Origin: Dyadobacter sp. 50-39
Lineage (GTDB): Bacteria > Bacteroidota > Bacteroidia > Cytophagales > Spirosomataceae
Direction: 5' to 3'
Length of the DNA stretch: 64,000 nucleotides
NCBI GenBank assembly: GCA_001898145.1
Contig: MKSR01000019.1
Span: 467,198 to 531,197 of the forward strand
Shown here: positions 8,836 through 17,057 of the stretch, in pieces
Layout of the letters: each line of letters starts with the position of its first letter
Position numbering within the stretch: the first letter of the stretch is position 1
Notes under the pieces: model-generated
Databases searched by the model: none
The model's input: the letters and a program-made list of their open reading frames with translations, nothing else
What the model was told of the DNA's origin: nothing
Made by a program: the position numbers and the translations under genes

Positions 8836-10197
8836 ATGCAAGAATATATTGAAAAGAACCGCGACCGGTTTTTGAACGAATTACTCGACTTGCTCCGCAT
8901 TCCGTCGGTTAGCGCCGACTCCAAGTTTAAGCCGGATATGCGCAAAGCTGCGGAATATGTACGCGACCGCATTGCGGAAGCTGGTGCCGACCGGGCCGAA
9001 ATCTTTGAAACCGAAGGGCATCCGGTCGTTTACGGTGAAAAAATCATCGATCCCGCGTTACCTACCGTGCTCATCTACGGCCATTACGACGTGCAGCCGG
9101 CCGATCCTTACGAGCTCTGGAACTCGCCCCCATTCGAACCGGTGATCAAAAACGACCGCATTTACGCCCGAGGCGCCTGCGACGATAAAGGGCAGTTTTA
9201 TATGCACATCAAAGCGCTCGAGATCATGCTCGCCACGGGTACCCTCGCTTGCAATGTGAAAGTGATGATCGAGGGCGAAGAGGAAATAGGGTCGTCAAAT
9301 CTGGGGACATTTGTCCGGAAACACAAGGAAATGCTGCAATGTGATACTATCCTCATTTCCGACACGAGCATCATTGCGAACGACGTTCCATCCATCGAAA
9401 CCGGTCTTCGCGGGTTGACATATGTCGAAGTAGAAGTCACAGGCGCGAACCGTGATTTACATTCTGGCGTGTATGGCGGCGGCGTGGCTAACCCTATCAA
9501 CGTCCTTTGCGAAATGATCGCTTCGCTGAAAGACGAAGAAGGGCATATTACCATCCCGGGATTCTACGATAAGGTACAGGAGCTGAGTGCTTCCGAACGT
9601 GCAGCGCTGAATGCAGCACCATTTGATTTGGCAGAATACAAAAAGGATCTTGGTATAGACGATGTGGCCGGGGAAAGAGGCTTTACCACCATCGAAAGAA
9701 CTTCTGTGCGCCCGACACTGGACGTGAACGGCATCTGGGGTGGCTACATTGGAGAGGGTGCAAAGACGGTGTTACCATCGAAAGCGCACGCCAAAATTTC
9801 CATGCGGCTCGTCCCCGATCAGAACGATGATGAAATTTGTGAAATTTTTACGAAGCATTTCGAATCCATCGCCCCGGCATCGGTAAAAGTGAAAGTCGTG
9901 CCTCACCATGGAGGGTTGCCCTACGTAACGCCCACCGATTCGGTAGAATACCGGGCAGCAGAACTTGCGATGGAGGAGTCGTTTGGTAAAAAACCAATCC
10001 CTACGCGAGGTGGCGGCAGCATTCCTATTGTAGCGCTTTTCGAGCAGGAATTAGGCTGCAAAAGTATCCTGATGGGTTTCGGGTTGGATATCGACGCCCT
10101 GCATTCGCCCAATGAGAGCTACGGGCTGTTCAATTATTACAAAGGCATCGAAACGATTCCGTTGTTTTTTAAACATTATGCGGCATTGAAACGGTAA
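8836..10197 (+). CDS. M20 family dipeptidase / metallopeptidase
   Basis: Zinc-dependent aminoacyl-dipeptidase-type enzyme, 453 residues, without a signal peptide, hence cytoplasmic. Metal and catalytic motifs of family M20 are intact: YGHYDVQP (H83, D85), RGACDDKGQFY (bridging Asp near 118), the general-base pair in MIEGEEEIGSSN (about 149-156), ISDTS, and the C-terminal ALHSPNE metal histidine. The dimerisation (lid) domain sits between about 210 and 330. Substrate range (cytosolic non-specific dipeptidase or carnosinase-like) cannot be fixed from sequence. Preceded by the plsY terminator, so it starts its own transcript. Confidence 0.92.
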   Translation: MQEYIEKNRDRFLNELLDLLRIPSVSADSKFKPDMRKAAEYVRDRIAEAGADRAEIFETEGHPVVYGEKIIDPALPTVLIYGHYDVQPADPYELWNSPPFEPVIKNDRIYARGACDDKGQFYMHIKALEIMLATGTLACNVKVMIEGEEEIGSSNLGTFVRKHKEMLQCDTILISDTSIIANDVPSIETGLRGLTYVEVEVTGANRDLHSGVYGGGVANPINVLCEMIASLKDEEGHITIPGFYDKVQELSASERAALNAAPFDLAEYKKDLGIDDVAGERGFTTIERTSVRPTLDVNGIWGGYIGEGAKTVLPSKAHAKISMRLVPDQNDDEICEIFTKHFESIAPASVKVKVVPHHGGLPYVTPTDSVEYRAAELAMEESFGKKPIPTRGGGSIPIVALFEQELGCKSILMGFGLDIDALHSPNESYGLFNYYKGIETIPLFFKHYAALKR

Positions 10198-10202
10198 CGG
10201 AA

Positions 10203-10310
10203 ATTGCTACAAATATTGCGGTGCTCCGCACCTTGGCGTCCAGGTGCAGCGCACCGCAATAATTGTAGGTGCAGCGCACCGTGATATTTGTCGGTAATAC
10301 AAATACTGCG
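10203..10310. repeat. Palindromic extragenic repeat (REP/MITE-like)
   Basis: The region between the dipeptidase and TPR genes is made of short repeated units: GCGGTGCTCCGCACC, then GGTGCAGCGCACCGC and GGTGCAGCGCACCG. The outer ends are imperfect inverted repeats (ATTGCTACAAATATTGCGGTGC against the complement of the end near 10276-10298), and TACAAATA(T/C)TGCG is repeated directly at both edges. No coding potential. It can fold into a nested hairpin and looks like a member of a dispersed family, but no second copy is in this window. Confidence 0.6.
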
Positions 10311-10317
10311 TTTCCTA

Positions 10318-11544
10318 TTACCTCTTTCGCCGTTGCTCGCGTTTCATCTTTTTCAAATTTGCGATCGCCGCCTTCGCTTCTTTATCCTGGCTGGACTTTT
10401 TATCGGCGCGGTCATCGGCAAGCTTGTAGTAGCGCAATGCTTCATCGTAATCTTTGTTGTGCTCCGCGATTTTGCCCAGCCCCAGCAATGAGGATACATA
10501 ATATCCCGCGTTCATGGAATTGGTCTGTGTGGAATAATCGATTGCCTTTTTGTAGTACTCGCTTGCCGCGTCGTAATTGCGGTGATAGTTCATATTATAA
10601 TAGGCCAGCACATATGCCGCATTCCTGCCGCTTACGCCTTCATAGCCAGGCATTCCCTGGTTGATTTTCCCGATGATATTCTGCGCAGCCTGCTCCGCTT
10701 CGGCCATTTTACCCGTTACAAATGCTGTCCGGCAGAAATACCGCTCGAAATAGGGATTGTTGGGAAACGTCTGCCACATGTACTTGGCCATTTCGTAGGC
10801 TTTGCTGTACTCGTTTTCCATGCTGTAAATCTGCAAAAGAAAATACCGGGCCTCCACACGGGTGTAGAATGCGTTGTTCCCCACCTTTTCCAGCTGCTGT
10901 TCACCAAGCTTTTTGTTACCTTTCGGGAAAAGCGCGAGGATGGGTTTCAGGATCGGGTATTCTTTGGGCACCCATTCGGCGTAGTAGTTGTAAAGGCCGT
11001 CGCCGAACAGCAATTCCGGGGAGAGGTCACCATTACCCTTGCATTGTTCGAAATACTTCAATGATTTTTTACCTGCAAATGCGGCTTTGGCCCAGCTTTC
11101 GCGCTCAGCGTAGAGCCTTCCTTTGAATGCATAAGCGGCAGCGAGAAAGAATGCCGGTTCAATTTTATTTTCCTGATCGTCGTACAAGTTTTCCGCCAGC
11201 GTGATGGTCGAATCCATGTGCGCGAGGAAGGTTTTGTCGTAAGCTTCATTCTCTGTGTTCGGTACAATTTTCCACCACTCGGCCAAGCCCATTAAAAAAT
11301 GGGGCATAGGATGCTTGGGATACCGGTATTTGAGCCACCGGAACTCCGCATCCGCTTCGTAGAACTGATAATTGTACAATTTATTGATTGCCTCGGTTGA
11401 CTCGATCTGCACTCCGGGGTTCTGAAGAACCATGGCATATTTCTTGTCCAGCTCGGCAGAAGAATATAGTTGCGCGGAGGCAATGTGGCTTGTAATTACA
11501 GTTAAGCAGCAGAAAATGATAATGTTAACAACTGATCTTCTCAT
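10318..11544 (-). CDS. Exported tetratricopeptide-repeat protein
   Basis: 408 residues with an N-terminal signal peptide (core VVNIIIFCCLTVITS, cleavage near ASAQ), so periplasmic or surface exposed. The rest is helical with degenerate TPR-like units, clearest at EYSKAYEMAKYMWQTFPNNP, AAYVLAYYNMNYHRNYDAAS and DYDEALRYYKLADDRADKK near the C-terminus, followed by a short basic tail. Probably a scaffold or an outer-membrane assembly factor; I cannot name a specific role. It is divergent from hpt and convergent with the dipeptidase gene, so it is most likely monocistronic. Confidence 0.85.
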   Translation of the reverse strand: MRRSVVNIIIFCCLTVITSHIASAQLYSSAELDKKYAMVLQNPGVQIESTEAINKLYNYQFYEADAEFRWLKYRYPKHPMPHFLMGLAEWWKIVPNTENEAYDKTFLAHMDSTITLAENLYDDQENKIEPAFFLAAAYAFKGRLYAERESWAKAAFAGKKSLKYFEQCKGNGDLSPELLFGDGLYNYYAEWVPKEYPILKPILALFPKGNKKLGEQQLEKVGNNAFYTRVEARYFLLQIYSMENEYSKAYEMAKYMWQTFPNNPYFERYFCRTAFVTGKMAEAEQAAQNIIGKINQGMPGYEGVSGRNAAYVLAYYNMNYHRNYDAASEYYKKAIDYSTQTNSMNAGYYVSSLLGLGKIAEHNKDYDEALRYYKLADDRADKKSSQDKEAKAAIANLKKMKREQRRKR

Positions 11545-11697
11545 AGCAGGGGTAAATCTGTCCTATTAACGCCGGATTTATATTTTGCGTTTGTCAGCAA
11601 CCCGGTTTTTAAAAAAAGAGTTAATATTGATCCTCAGAGTATTTGACACGTTCCGCGTGGCCTTGCCACGTTTGAACCTGATCCGCACTTCAAAATT

Positions 11698-12225
11698 ATG
11701 ATTAACATTCTGGATAAAACATTTGTCCCTTTCATTTCGCGCGAAACGATTGAAAAACGTATTTCCGAATTAGCCGCCGGTATCAATGCCGATTACGCGG
11801 ATTCGTGCCCGGTATTTATCATCGTGCTGAACGGGGCGTTTCTCTTCGCGAGCGAACTGGTCAAGAACATCTCCCTCTCGTGCGAAATCAATTTCATAAG
11901 GCTGTCTTCCTATTCCCAAACATTCTCGACAGGCTCCGTGAGAGAGATTATCGGGATGGACGCCAGCATTGCAGGGCGCGACGTGATTATCATCGAAGAT
12001 ATCGTCGATACAGGCCTTACCATGTCGCAGCTGATCTCGAAGGTAAAGTTGATGTCGCCCAAATCTGTGGAAATCGCCACTTTGCTGCACAAGCCGGAAG
12101 CTTTGAAAACGCCGGTAGATATGCGTTACGTCGGCTTCGAAATCGAAAATAAATTTGTGGTCGGTTACGGCCTCGACTATGACGGGATAGGGCGTAACCT
12201 CGACGCGATCTACGTGCTTGCCTGA
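11698..12225 (+). CDS. hpt: Hypoxanthine phosphoribosyltransferase
   Basis: Purine salvage enzyme converting hypoxanthine/guanine and PRPP to IMP/GMP in the cytoplasm. The 175-residue product shows the PRPP-binding signature VIIIEDIVDTGLTMS (acidic pair near residues 100-101), the flexible-loop region SSYSQTFSTGSVREI, and the C-terminal base-binding segment KFVVGYGLDYDGIGRNL. Length is typical. The beta-CASP hydrolase gene begins 38 bases downstream on the same strand, so the two may share a transcript. Confidence 0.94.
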   Translation: MINILDKTFVPFISRETIEKRISELAAGINADYADSCPVFIIVLNGAFLFASELVKNISLSCEINFIRLSSYSQTFSTGSVREIIGMDASIAGRDVIIIEDIVDTGLTMSQLISKVKLMSPKSVEIATLLHKPEALKTPVDMRYVGFEIENKFVVGYGLDYDGIGRNLDAIYVLA

Positions 12226-12262
12226 CCCCTCTTTTTCAACAACGTTCTAAATTCCTGACTTT

Positions 12263-13663
12263 ATGCTTATCCAATTCTTTGGCGCCGCACGCACCGTAAC
12301 CGGAAGCAAGCACCTCATTACCACCGAAAAAGGAACTAAAATACTACTCGACTGCGGCCTTTTCCAGGGCATTCAAACCGACGAGTTCAACCAGGAATTC
12401 GGTTTTAAACCCGCCGACGTCGATTATGTCGTTCTCTCCCACGCGCACATCGATCACTCGGGCCTGCTCCCCCGCCTCGTGCGCAAGGGCTTCAAAGGGC
12501 CGATTTACTGTACCGCCGCCACGGCGGACCTTTGCCGCATCATGTTGCTCGACAGCGCCCATATCCAGGAAAAGGACCTCGAACGCATTAACAATCGTCG
12601 TAAAAAGCAAGGTCGTCCGCTGCTCGAAGAGTTGTACAACGCAGAAGACGCCGCGCAGGCATTGACCCTCTTCAAAACGGTACGGTACGGGCAGACATTC
12701 TTTTTAGGTGAAGAAAACGAAGTATCTGTGATCCTGACCGACGCCGCACACCTGCTGGGCAGCGCCGCCGTGCATTTGAGCATTCCTGATAACGGAACAT
12801 TCAAACAGGTAACATTCACCGGCGACATCGGCCGGCCAGAGGACCGCATTCTCCGCAAGCCGGAGGAATTCCCGCAGGCCGACTATATTATCTGCGAATC
12901 GACCTACGGCGACCGGCTCCACGAAAAGGAAATCGATATGCATGCGCATTTGCTGCGCATTGTACAGGAAACCTGCGTCCGGTGCCGCGGCAAGCTCATT
13001 ATCCCGGCCTTTGCGATCGACCGCACCCAGGAGCTCATTTACGCCCTCGACCAGCTTTCGAGTTCCGGGCAGCTTCCGCAGATTCCTGTGTACATCGACA
13101 GCCCGCTCGCTATCCGTGCGACGGCCATCATGAAAGAACACGACGAATGCTTCAACCCGGAAATCCTCGAGTACATCGAAAAGGACGGTGATGCATTTGC
13201 ATTTCCTTACCTCAACTATGTTTCGGATGTGCAGGATTCGATTGCGCTCAACGACCGCCACGAGCCCTGCATTATCATATCCGCCTCCGGAATGGCCGAA
13301 GCGGGGCGTATTAAGCATCACATCAAAAACAACATCGGCGACCCGAACTCGACCATCCTGCTGGTGGGTTATGCCTCCGCCAACACCCTCGCGGGCGCAT
13401 TGAAGCGCGGCGACAGACAAGTAAACATCTTTGGCGAGCGCTTTGAAGTTAAATGTCGTGTCGAGTCCATGGATTCGTTCTCCGGTCACGGCGATTATAA
13501 CGAAATGCTGGAATTCCTCTCCTGCCAGAAGCCCGACCGTGTGAAGGAAGTGTTCCTTGTCCACGGGGAATATGAGACGCAGGTTGCATTTAAATTGAAA
13601 CTGGAAAAGGCCGGATATCGGAAAATTCACATTCCTGCGCTGTACGAAGGCGTCAAAATTTAA
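12263..13663 (+). CDS. MBL-fold beta-CASP ribonuclease-like hydrolase
   Basis: Metallo-beta-lactamase-fold enzyme of the RNA-processing beta-CASP family (CPSF73/YSH1-like), 466 residues, cytoplasmic. Zinc ligands are intact: SHAHIDHSG gives H60, H62, D64, H65; later motifs are TGDIGRPED, ESTYGDRLH, and beta-CASP motifs A-C in PAFAIDRTQELIYAL, SASGMAEAGRIKHHI and DSFSGHGDYNE, with a final HGE motif (LVHGEYETQ). Such proteins act as endo- or 5'-exoribonucleases; bacterial members are less well characterised. The run DSFSGHGDY is the usual RNA-specificity region. A long antisense frame at 12704-13630 is a codon-bias shadow. Confidence 0.93.
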   Translation: MLIQFFGAARTVTGSKHLITTEKGTKILLDCGLFQGIQTDEFNQEFGFKPADVDYVVLSHAHIDHSGLLPRLVRKGFKGPIYCTAATADLCRIMLLDSAHIQEKDLERINNRRKKQGRPLLEELYNAEDAAQALTLFKTVRYGQTFFLGEENEVSVILTDAAHLLGSAAVHLSIPDNGTFKQVTFTGDIGRPEDRILRKPEEFPQADYIICESTYGDRLHEKEIDMHAHLLRIVQETCVRCRGKLIIPAFAIDRTQELIYALDQLSSSGQLPQIPVYIDSPLAIRATAIMKEHDECFNPEILEYIEKDGDAFAFPYLNYVSDVQDSIALNDRHEPCIIISASGMAEAGRIKHHIKNNIGDPNSTILLVGYASANTLAGALKRGDRQVNIFGERFEVKCRVESMDSFSGHGDYNEMLEFLSCQKPDRVKEVFLVHGEYETQVAFKLKLEKAGYRKIHIPALYEGVKI

Positions 13664-13701
13664 AATTTTCGGATTTTTTCACGATTTGAAACCCAAAACG
13701 C

Positions 13702-13733
13702 TTGTAAAGTCCAAAACAAGATTGCTATCTTTG
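13702..13733 (+). promoter_or_regulatory. Promoter of tRNA-Leu
   Basis: TTG at 13702-13704 and TATCTTTG at 13726-13733 match the Bacteroidota -33/-7 consensus (21-base gap). The tRNA 5' end lies 14 bases downstream. Confidence 0.65.
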
Positions 13734-13747
13734 CCCACCGATTTCAA

Positions 13748-13831
13748 GCCGAAGTGGTGAAACTGGTAGACACGCACGTTTCAGGGGCGTGAGGGAGCAA
13801 TCCTGTGCGGGTTCGAGTCCCGCCTTCGGCA
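13748..13831 (+). tRNA. tRNA-Leu (anticodon CAG)
   Basis: GCCGAAG at the 5' end pairs with CTTCGGC at 13824-13830, discriminator A at 13831. The T arm CGGGTTCGAGTCCCG and the D arm with GGTAGACA are clear. The anticodon stem CACGT/GCGTG encloses the loop TTCAGGG, giving anticodon CAG, which reads CUG. The long variable arm (AGGGAGCAATCCTGT) confirms a class II leucine tRNA. CCA is not fully encoded (the next bases are CAA). Confidence 0.95.
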
Positions 13832-13832
13832 C

Positions 13833-13868
13833 AAAACGCTGTTTCTGTTATCAGGAACGGCGTTTTTG
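13833..13868 (+). terminator. Terminator after tRNA-Leu
   Basis: AAAACGCTGTTTCTG pairs with CAGGAACGGCGTTTTT across a TTAT-type loop, with two G-T pairs, then a T run. Confidence 0.75.
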
Positions 13869-13912
13869 CTTTTCGGGACAAATCATTCCAGAAGAATCCT
13901 GACTTTCTCTGT

Positions 13913-15150
13913 TCAGCTCGCATTGGTTGCGCCGGTGAGGTTGGCAACGATGTCCTGGCCCTCGCCCGTACAAACGTCGGAGTCTACATTGATACTGCCT
14001 ACTATCGGCTTACCCACATGCACCGTTTTCGTTCGCGTAAAATTGCCGCATCCGTTGTTCAATGTGGCCGTAATGGTAACCTGACCATTTGAATTGCCCA
14101 CACGGCTTGCTACTCCGGCCGAGGTGATGGTCAATAATGCGGGATTGCCGGAACTCCATGAAACAACCGAAGTACCCGCTTGCAGATTCGCAACTGAATA
14201 GGACGAGGTCGTGCAAACAAAGCCGCTTCCGGCGATCTGTGAAATGCTAATACTGGGTGTAGTAGTATTGCCGAAACCCGAGGGGTCAAGCCAATTACTT
14301 AGCCTTGTTGCATTGATTCCCTGCCCGATCCAGGAATTATCGAAACGCCCGAAAGCATCTTTAAGAAGCGCAGGTGGTGCGTTGCAGTAGGAAGTTCCTC
14401 CGGATAGTTGCCCGACTATCTTTTTGGATTGATTGAGAAGTGGCGCACCCGAAGACCCTCCCTCCGTCAAGCCATTATCCCAAGACACGATCCAATGCTG
14501 TGAGCCAGGAGCTTGCTTGCCCTTTGTAAATAAATAGTTGTCTGCCCTTAAAGGTGAAATCCGCCTGCCTTTCCGATATCGAGATTTCGGTAATCGTAGG
14601 CCAAATGCGACATTTTTAGTTTAAGCGCCGCTTTCTGCTTTGTCGGAACTTTGATCTCTATCTACATCGAGTCGCCACTGGAAACCGGGCTTGCCCAGGT
14701 CTGACCACCATTGTTTTCCTTCGAGGTTATGGGACCTGCAATTGTACCCGTCGAATTATAGATCACCAATTCACTTAAATCTGGAATGCTAAACCCGTCG
14801 AAATTCAAACTTATTGACTTAGCACCCTCAGCCACTATTAATAGTCGACCATAGGACATGTTCCCTCTACTTATCCAACTTGCCGATGGAAGGAAATCAA
14901 TGTCTGTCTTTACCGGCGTCGCAAACCGATATGTTTTAGATCCCATATCAAGCTAGTCCTCTTTAATAAGTTTATCGATTTCTTGCTCGGCGGGCACTTC
15001 CGATAAAATTATTGCCGCCAGGTGATTTTCAATAAAGAACCCTTTTTGTACATCGTACGATAGCTGTTGTCTATTTTTAACAACAACCTGCGCTTCAACT
15101 AATTTCAGTACTAATATTGAAAATAAAATTGTTAATAGAATACCTTTCAT
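13913..15150 (-). pseudogene. Decayed secreted lysyl-endopeptidase-like serine protease
   Basis: Read on the minus strand, three pieces form one broken gene. It opens with a signal peptide (MKGILLTILFSILVLKLVEA) at 15150; the frame is stopped by TAG at 14953-14955 and, still in the same frame, by TAG at 14662-14664. The segment between carries a typical pro-region (GRLLIVAEGAKSISLNFDGF). A third stop and a frameshift follow near 14550-14560, and the sequence jumps to QHWIVSWDNGLTEGGSSGAPL, the catalytic-serine region (GGSSGAP). The part that should carry the catalytic His and Asp is missing. Behind the protease is a Cys-containing Ig-like domain (about 14280-13920) that stops just before the tRNA-Leu terminator. 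The product cannot be an active protease. Confidence 0.75.
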
Positions 15151-15183
15151 AACTTACTATGATAATGTGTGAATCAATAAATT

Positions 15184-15421
15184 CTATTTTATTCGATCGA
15201 AAATCATTTCCCCATCCGCATAATGCAAATACAATGTTTTATATTTAAAATTCACACTCTTTCTAATCAGCAATTTTACTCCCTTGATGAATCACTTTTG
15301 ACATTTTCCAGCGGCCTACCAGTTGCCTTGAATCGGCGTCAACATTTTTGATACAACCCAACGCAGCAAAAGCGAATAGCGCGCAGGCGAAAAATGAGTA
15401 ATTCATCAATTTATTCTCCAT
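15184..15421 (-). pseudogene. Small lipocalin-like lipoprotein, probably frameshifted
   Basis: ATG at 15421 (GAGAGA-type ribosome site upstream) starts MENKLMNYSFFACALFAF followed by the lipobox AALGC and RQLVGRWKMSK, the opening of lipocalin-like small lipoproteins. The frame ends at TAG 15263-15265. The neighbouring frame, open from about 15294 to TAG at 15184, reads KGVKLLIRKSVNF then LYLHYADGEMIFDRIK, which looks like the continuation of such a domain. A single-base shift within the overlapping 30 bases would restore a protein of about 80 residues. It sits directly upstream of the broken protease gene on the same strand. Alternatively it is a genuine very short lipoprotein. Confidence 0.4.
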
Positions 15422-15466
15422 TTTATCTCTCGCTTTAATTAAAACATGGCGAAATGTATAAAACAA

Positions 15467-15662
15467 AAAATCGCTGATTTGTAGAAGCTAACCGGGGAAT
15501 GTCCCAACGGTGCCGTTGAATTATCAAGAGTAGATATTCACCTCAATTTTTGAGGGGTTTTGAATGAATGAATTTGTATTTATATTAACTTTTGACAAAA
15601 GTTTCTTATCCGATATTTTTATCGAATTTGCTTTACTCGATTTAATTAGGAATATTCACTTT
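15467..15662. other. AT-rich intergenic region
   Basis: Between the minus-strand lipoprotein remnant and the plus-strand small gene. It presumably contains divergent promoters. No coding frame or RNA gene is convincing. Confidence 0.5.
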
Positions 15663-15808
15663 CCTTTTAAACCGTAGATTATATGAAACATATTGAAGTT
15701 ATTGCTCTGCTATGGTGCGGATGTCTCGAAAGTTCTCCGGATGCTCCTACGGGCATAAGGACACCTTAGGCAGAGCATTTTAATCATCCTTTTAACCGTA
15801 GCTTTATG
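15663..15808. repeat. Palindromic element between direct repeats
   Basis: A palindrome runs from TGCTCTGCTATGGTG (15702 region) to CACCTTAGGCAGAGCA (ending near 15778), with further internal pairing around GGATGCTCC. It is flanked by an imperfect direct repeat: CCTTTTAAACCGTAGATTAT before an ATG at 15682, and CCTTTTAACCGTAGCTTT before the ATG at 15806. The first ATG would give only a 28-residue peptide lying within the palindrome, probably not real. The arrangement suggests an extragenic repeat that arrived with, or caused, duplication of the leader of the downstream gene. Confidence 0.5.
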
Positions 15809-16048
15809 TACACACCTACCACCAGCGAATCACCGGATTCGTCGCACCTGGCGTGTTATGGCCAGCTAGTTCAGGATTTGCTTTCTCAAACCAGTCCCGA
15901 AGAATGGATCGGCGACCTTTGGTCGATTTACAGCGGATACATGGCATTTGAGAAGGAAGCGGGGTACAATCCGCGATGTACGGAGATTTTTGAGACGTTT
16001 AGAGAATTGGTTTTCTTCTTCCAAAAAGCGGAAAAACTGAGCATGTAG
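15806..16048 (+). CDS. Small hypothetical protein (80 aa)
   Basis: Not a family I recognise. Acidic, soluble, predicted mostly helical (EEWIGDLWSIYSGYMAFE, TEIFETFRELVFFFQKAEKL), no signal peptide. Support for a real gene: a strong terminator starts immediately after the stop codon, and its leader CCTTTTAACCGTAG is duplicated upstream. In other Bacteroidota genomes similar small helical proteins occur beside repeats, but this is only a general impression. Confidence 0.6.
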   Translation: MYTPTTSESPDSSHLACYGQLVQDLLSQTSPEEWIGDLWSIYSGYMAFEKEAGYNPRCTEIFETFRELVFFFQKAEKLSM

Positions 16049-16084
16049 AAAAAAGACATCCGGCGGGCTTGCCGGATGTCTTTT
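16049..16084. terminator. Strong terminator after the 80-residue gene
   Basis: AAAAGACATCCGGC and GCCGGATGTCTTTT form a perfect stem of 14 bp around GGGCTT-type loop bases; symmetrical A and T runs would let it work for both strands, including the minus-strand gene ending at 16115. Confidence 0.9.
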
Positions 16085-16114
16085 ACATGTAAGAATATTC
16101 GCTTGAAAAACGTT

Positions 16115-16552
16115 TCAAAAAATAGATACTGTATCATTAATTCGGGTCGGGAAGTCCTTACGAACGGGCTGTTGATAGGGTTTCAGGTACTTTTCGAGTT
16201 CCTGCCAGCGAACGCCCTTGTCGGCCACCAATTTCAACTCGTCCGGCGTCGCATGGTAAATGCCCCACCACCCGCTCATCGGTTCGCCGCTGATGATAAA
16301 TACTTGCCGCTCCTTGTTGTAATTTGCCCACCAGCCCGGTCCCCAACCCGAGTACGTCATCGCCTCGTAATATTCGCGGTTCAGGAAACTATTCTGCACC
16401 ATATCATTCACCTTCCGCAGACTTATAATATCCCCGTCATTCCGCTTCACATCCGGTTCGTGGCGAATGTAGGCGGAATTGCTTGTACTGATTTTGGAGG
16501 CCGTGAAAAGCAGCCCTAATGGAAGCACCGCATAGTAAAACCACTTCTTCAT
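16115..16552 (-). CDS. Hypothetical exported protein (145 aa)
   Basis: Family not recognised. N-terminus has a short basic part and hydrophobic core (WFYYAVLPLGLLFTASKI), a signal peptide or anchor. The remainder is rich in aromatic residues (YSGWGPGWWANYNKERQVF, GEPMSGWWGIYHAT) and ends in PTRINDTVSIF. No catalytic motif is visible. It stands alone between a terminator and a divergent gene at 16662. Confidence 0.7.
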   Translation of the reverse strand: MKKWFYYAVLPLGLLFTASKISTSNSAYIRHEPDVKRNDGDIISLRKVNDMVQNSFLNREYYEAMTYSGWGPGWWANYNKERQVFIISGEPMSGWWGIYHATPDELKLVADKGVRWQELEKYLKPYQQPVRKDFPTRINDTVSIF

Positions 16553-16661
16553 AGTTGTCTCAATTACACATTAAATTCGTCGTTTCTCCCCCTTTTTATC
16601 CCCCGGTTTGCCGTTTAAATTTACATAGTTTCAAATTTCAAACCTATACGAAAATCTCATC

Positions 16662-17039
16662 ATGGAGACCATCAGACAAATCAGACTGAATAGCGAATGT
16701 GTGGTAATTACAGCCCAGCAAGTAATGCTGTCCGACTCCACATTCAACGACGTAAATATGAGCAATATATCGATCTCGGATGCTAATCTGAGCGATCTGA
16801 AAATTGAAGGTGCGCAGTTGGGCGGCGCGGTGTTTCAGAATATCGGTATGTGTCCGCCCGACCACCCGATGTACGATCCCAATGCGGAACAACGCCCGCT
16901 GCATTTCGAGCATTGCGACCTTCATAAAAGCAAGTTCATCGAATGCGACCTGCGCGGCGTCGAAATAGCAAATTGTAATATCGAAGGGCTGACAATCAAT
17001 GGAAAATTAATTTCGGACCTGCTCCAAAACAATAGCTGA
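16662..17039 (+). CDS. Pentapeptide-repeat-like protein (125 aa)
   Basis: Small cytoplasmic protein with a run of pentapeptide-like units between about residues 22 and 60 (STFNDVNMSNISISDANLSD, then LKIEGAQLGGAVF) and again at 78-108 (HFEHCDLHKSKFIECDLRGV), the A(D/N)LXX pattern that builds a right-handed quadrilateral beta helix. A central segment PPDHPMYDPNAEQRP interrupts the repeats. Partner and function are unknown; it is too short to be a gyrase-protecting Qnr protein. Tail-to-tail with the minus-strand gene ending at 17058. Confidence 0.75.
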   Translation: METIRQIRLNSECVVITAQQVMLSDSTFNDVNMSNISISDANLSDLKIEGAQLGGAVFQNIGMCPPDHPMYDPNAEQRPLHFEHCDLHKSKFIECDLRGVEIANCNIEGLTINGKLISDLLQNNS

Positions 17040-17057
17040 AATTCAAAAGCCAATTTT

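Noticed and set aside
12704-13630. 308-codon antisense frame over the beta-CASP hydrolase gene
   Set aside because: The plus-strand gene has all metal-binding motifs and normal codon use; the antisense frame has no recognisable domain and is the usual mirror of a high-GC third-position gene.
13805-14092. Plus-strand frames running out of the tRNA-Leu gene
   Set aside because: They begin inside the tRNA and run through its terminator and the protease pseudogene in antisense; spurious.
14662-14955. Two TAG codons as a sign of amber recoding (pyrrolysine or suppression)
   Set aside because: The same gene also has a TAA stop, a frameshift and a deleted catalytic region, which points to ordinary decay.
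13748-15150. tRNA-Leu as an integration site of a mobile island
   Set aside because: No integrase, mobility gene or duplicated tRNA 3' end is visible in the window; the adjacent decayed patch alone is not enough.
15682-15768. 28-residue open frame within the palindromic element
   Set aside because: Coding potential is doubtful because the sequence is constrained by the palindrome; recorded with the repeat instead of as a gene.
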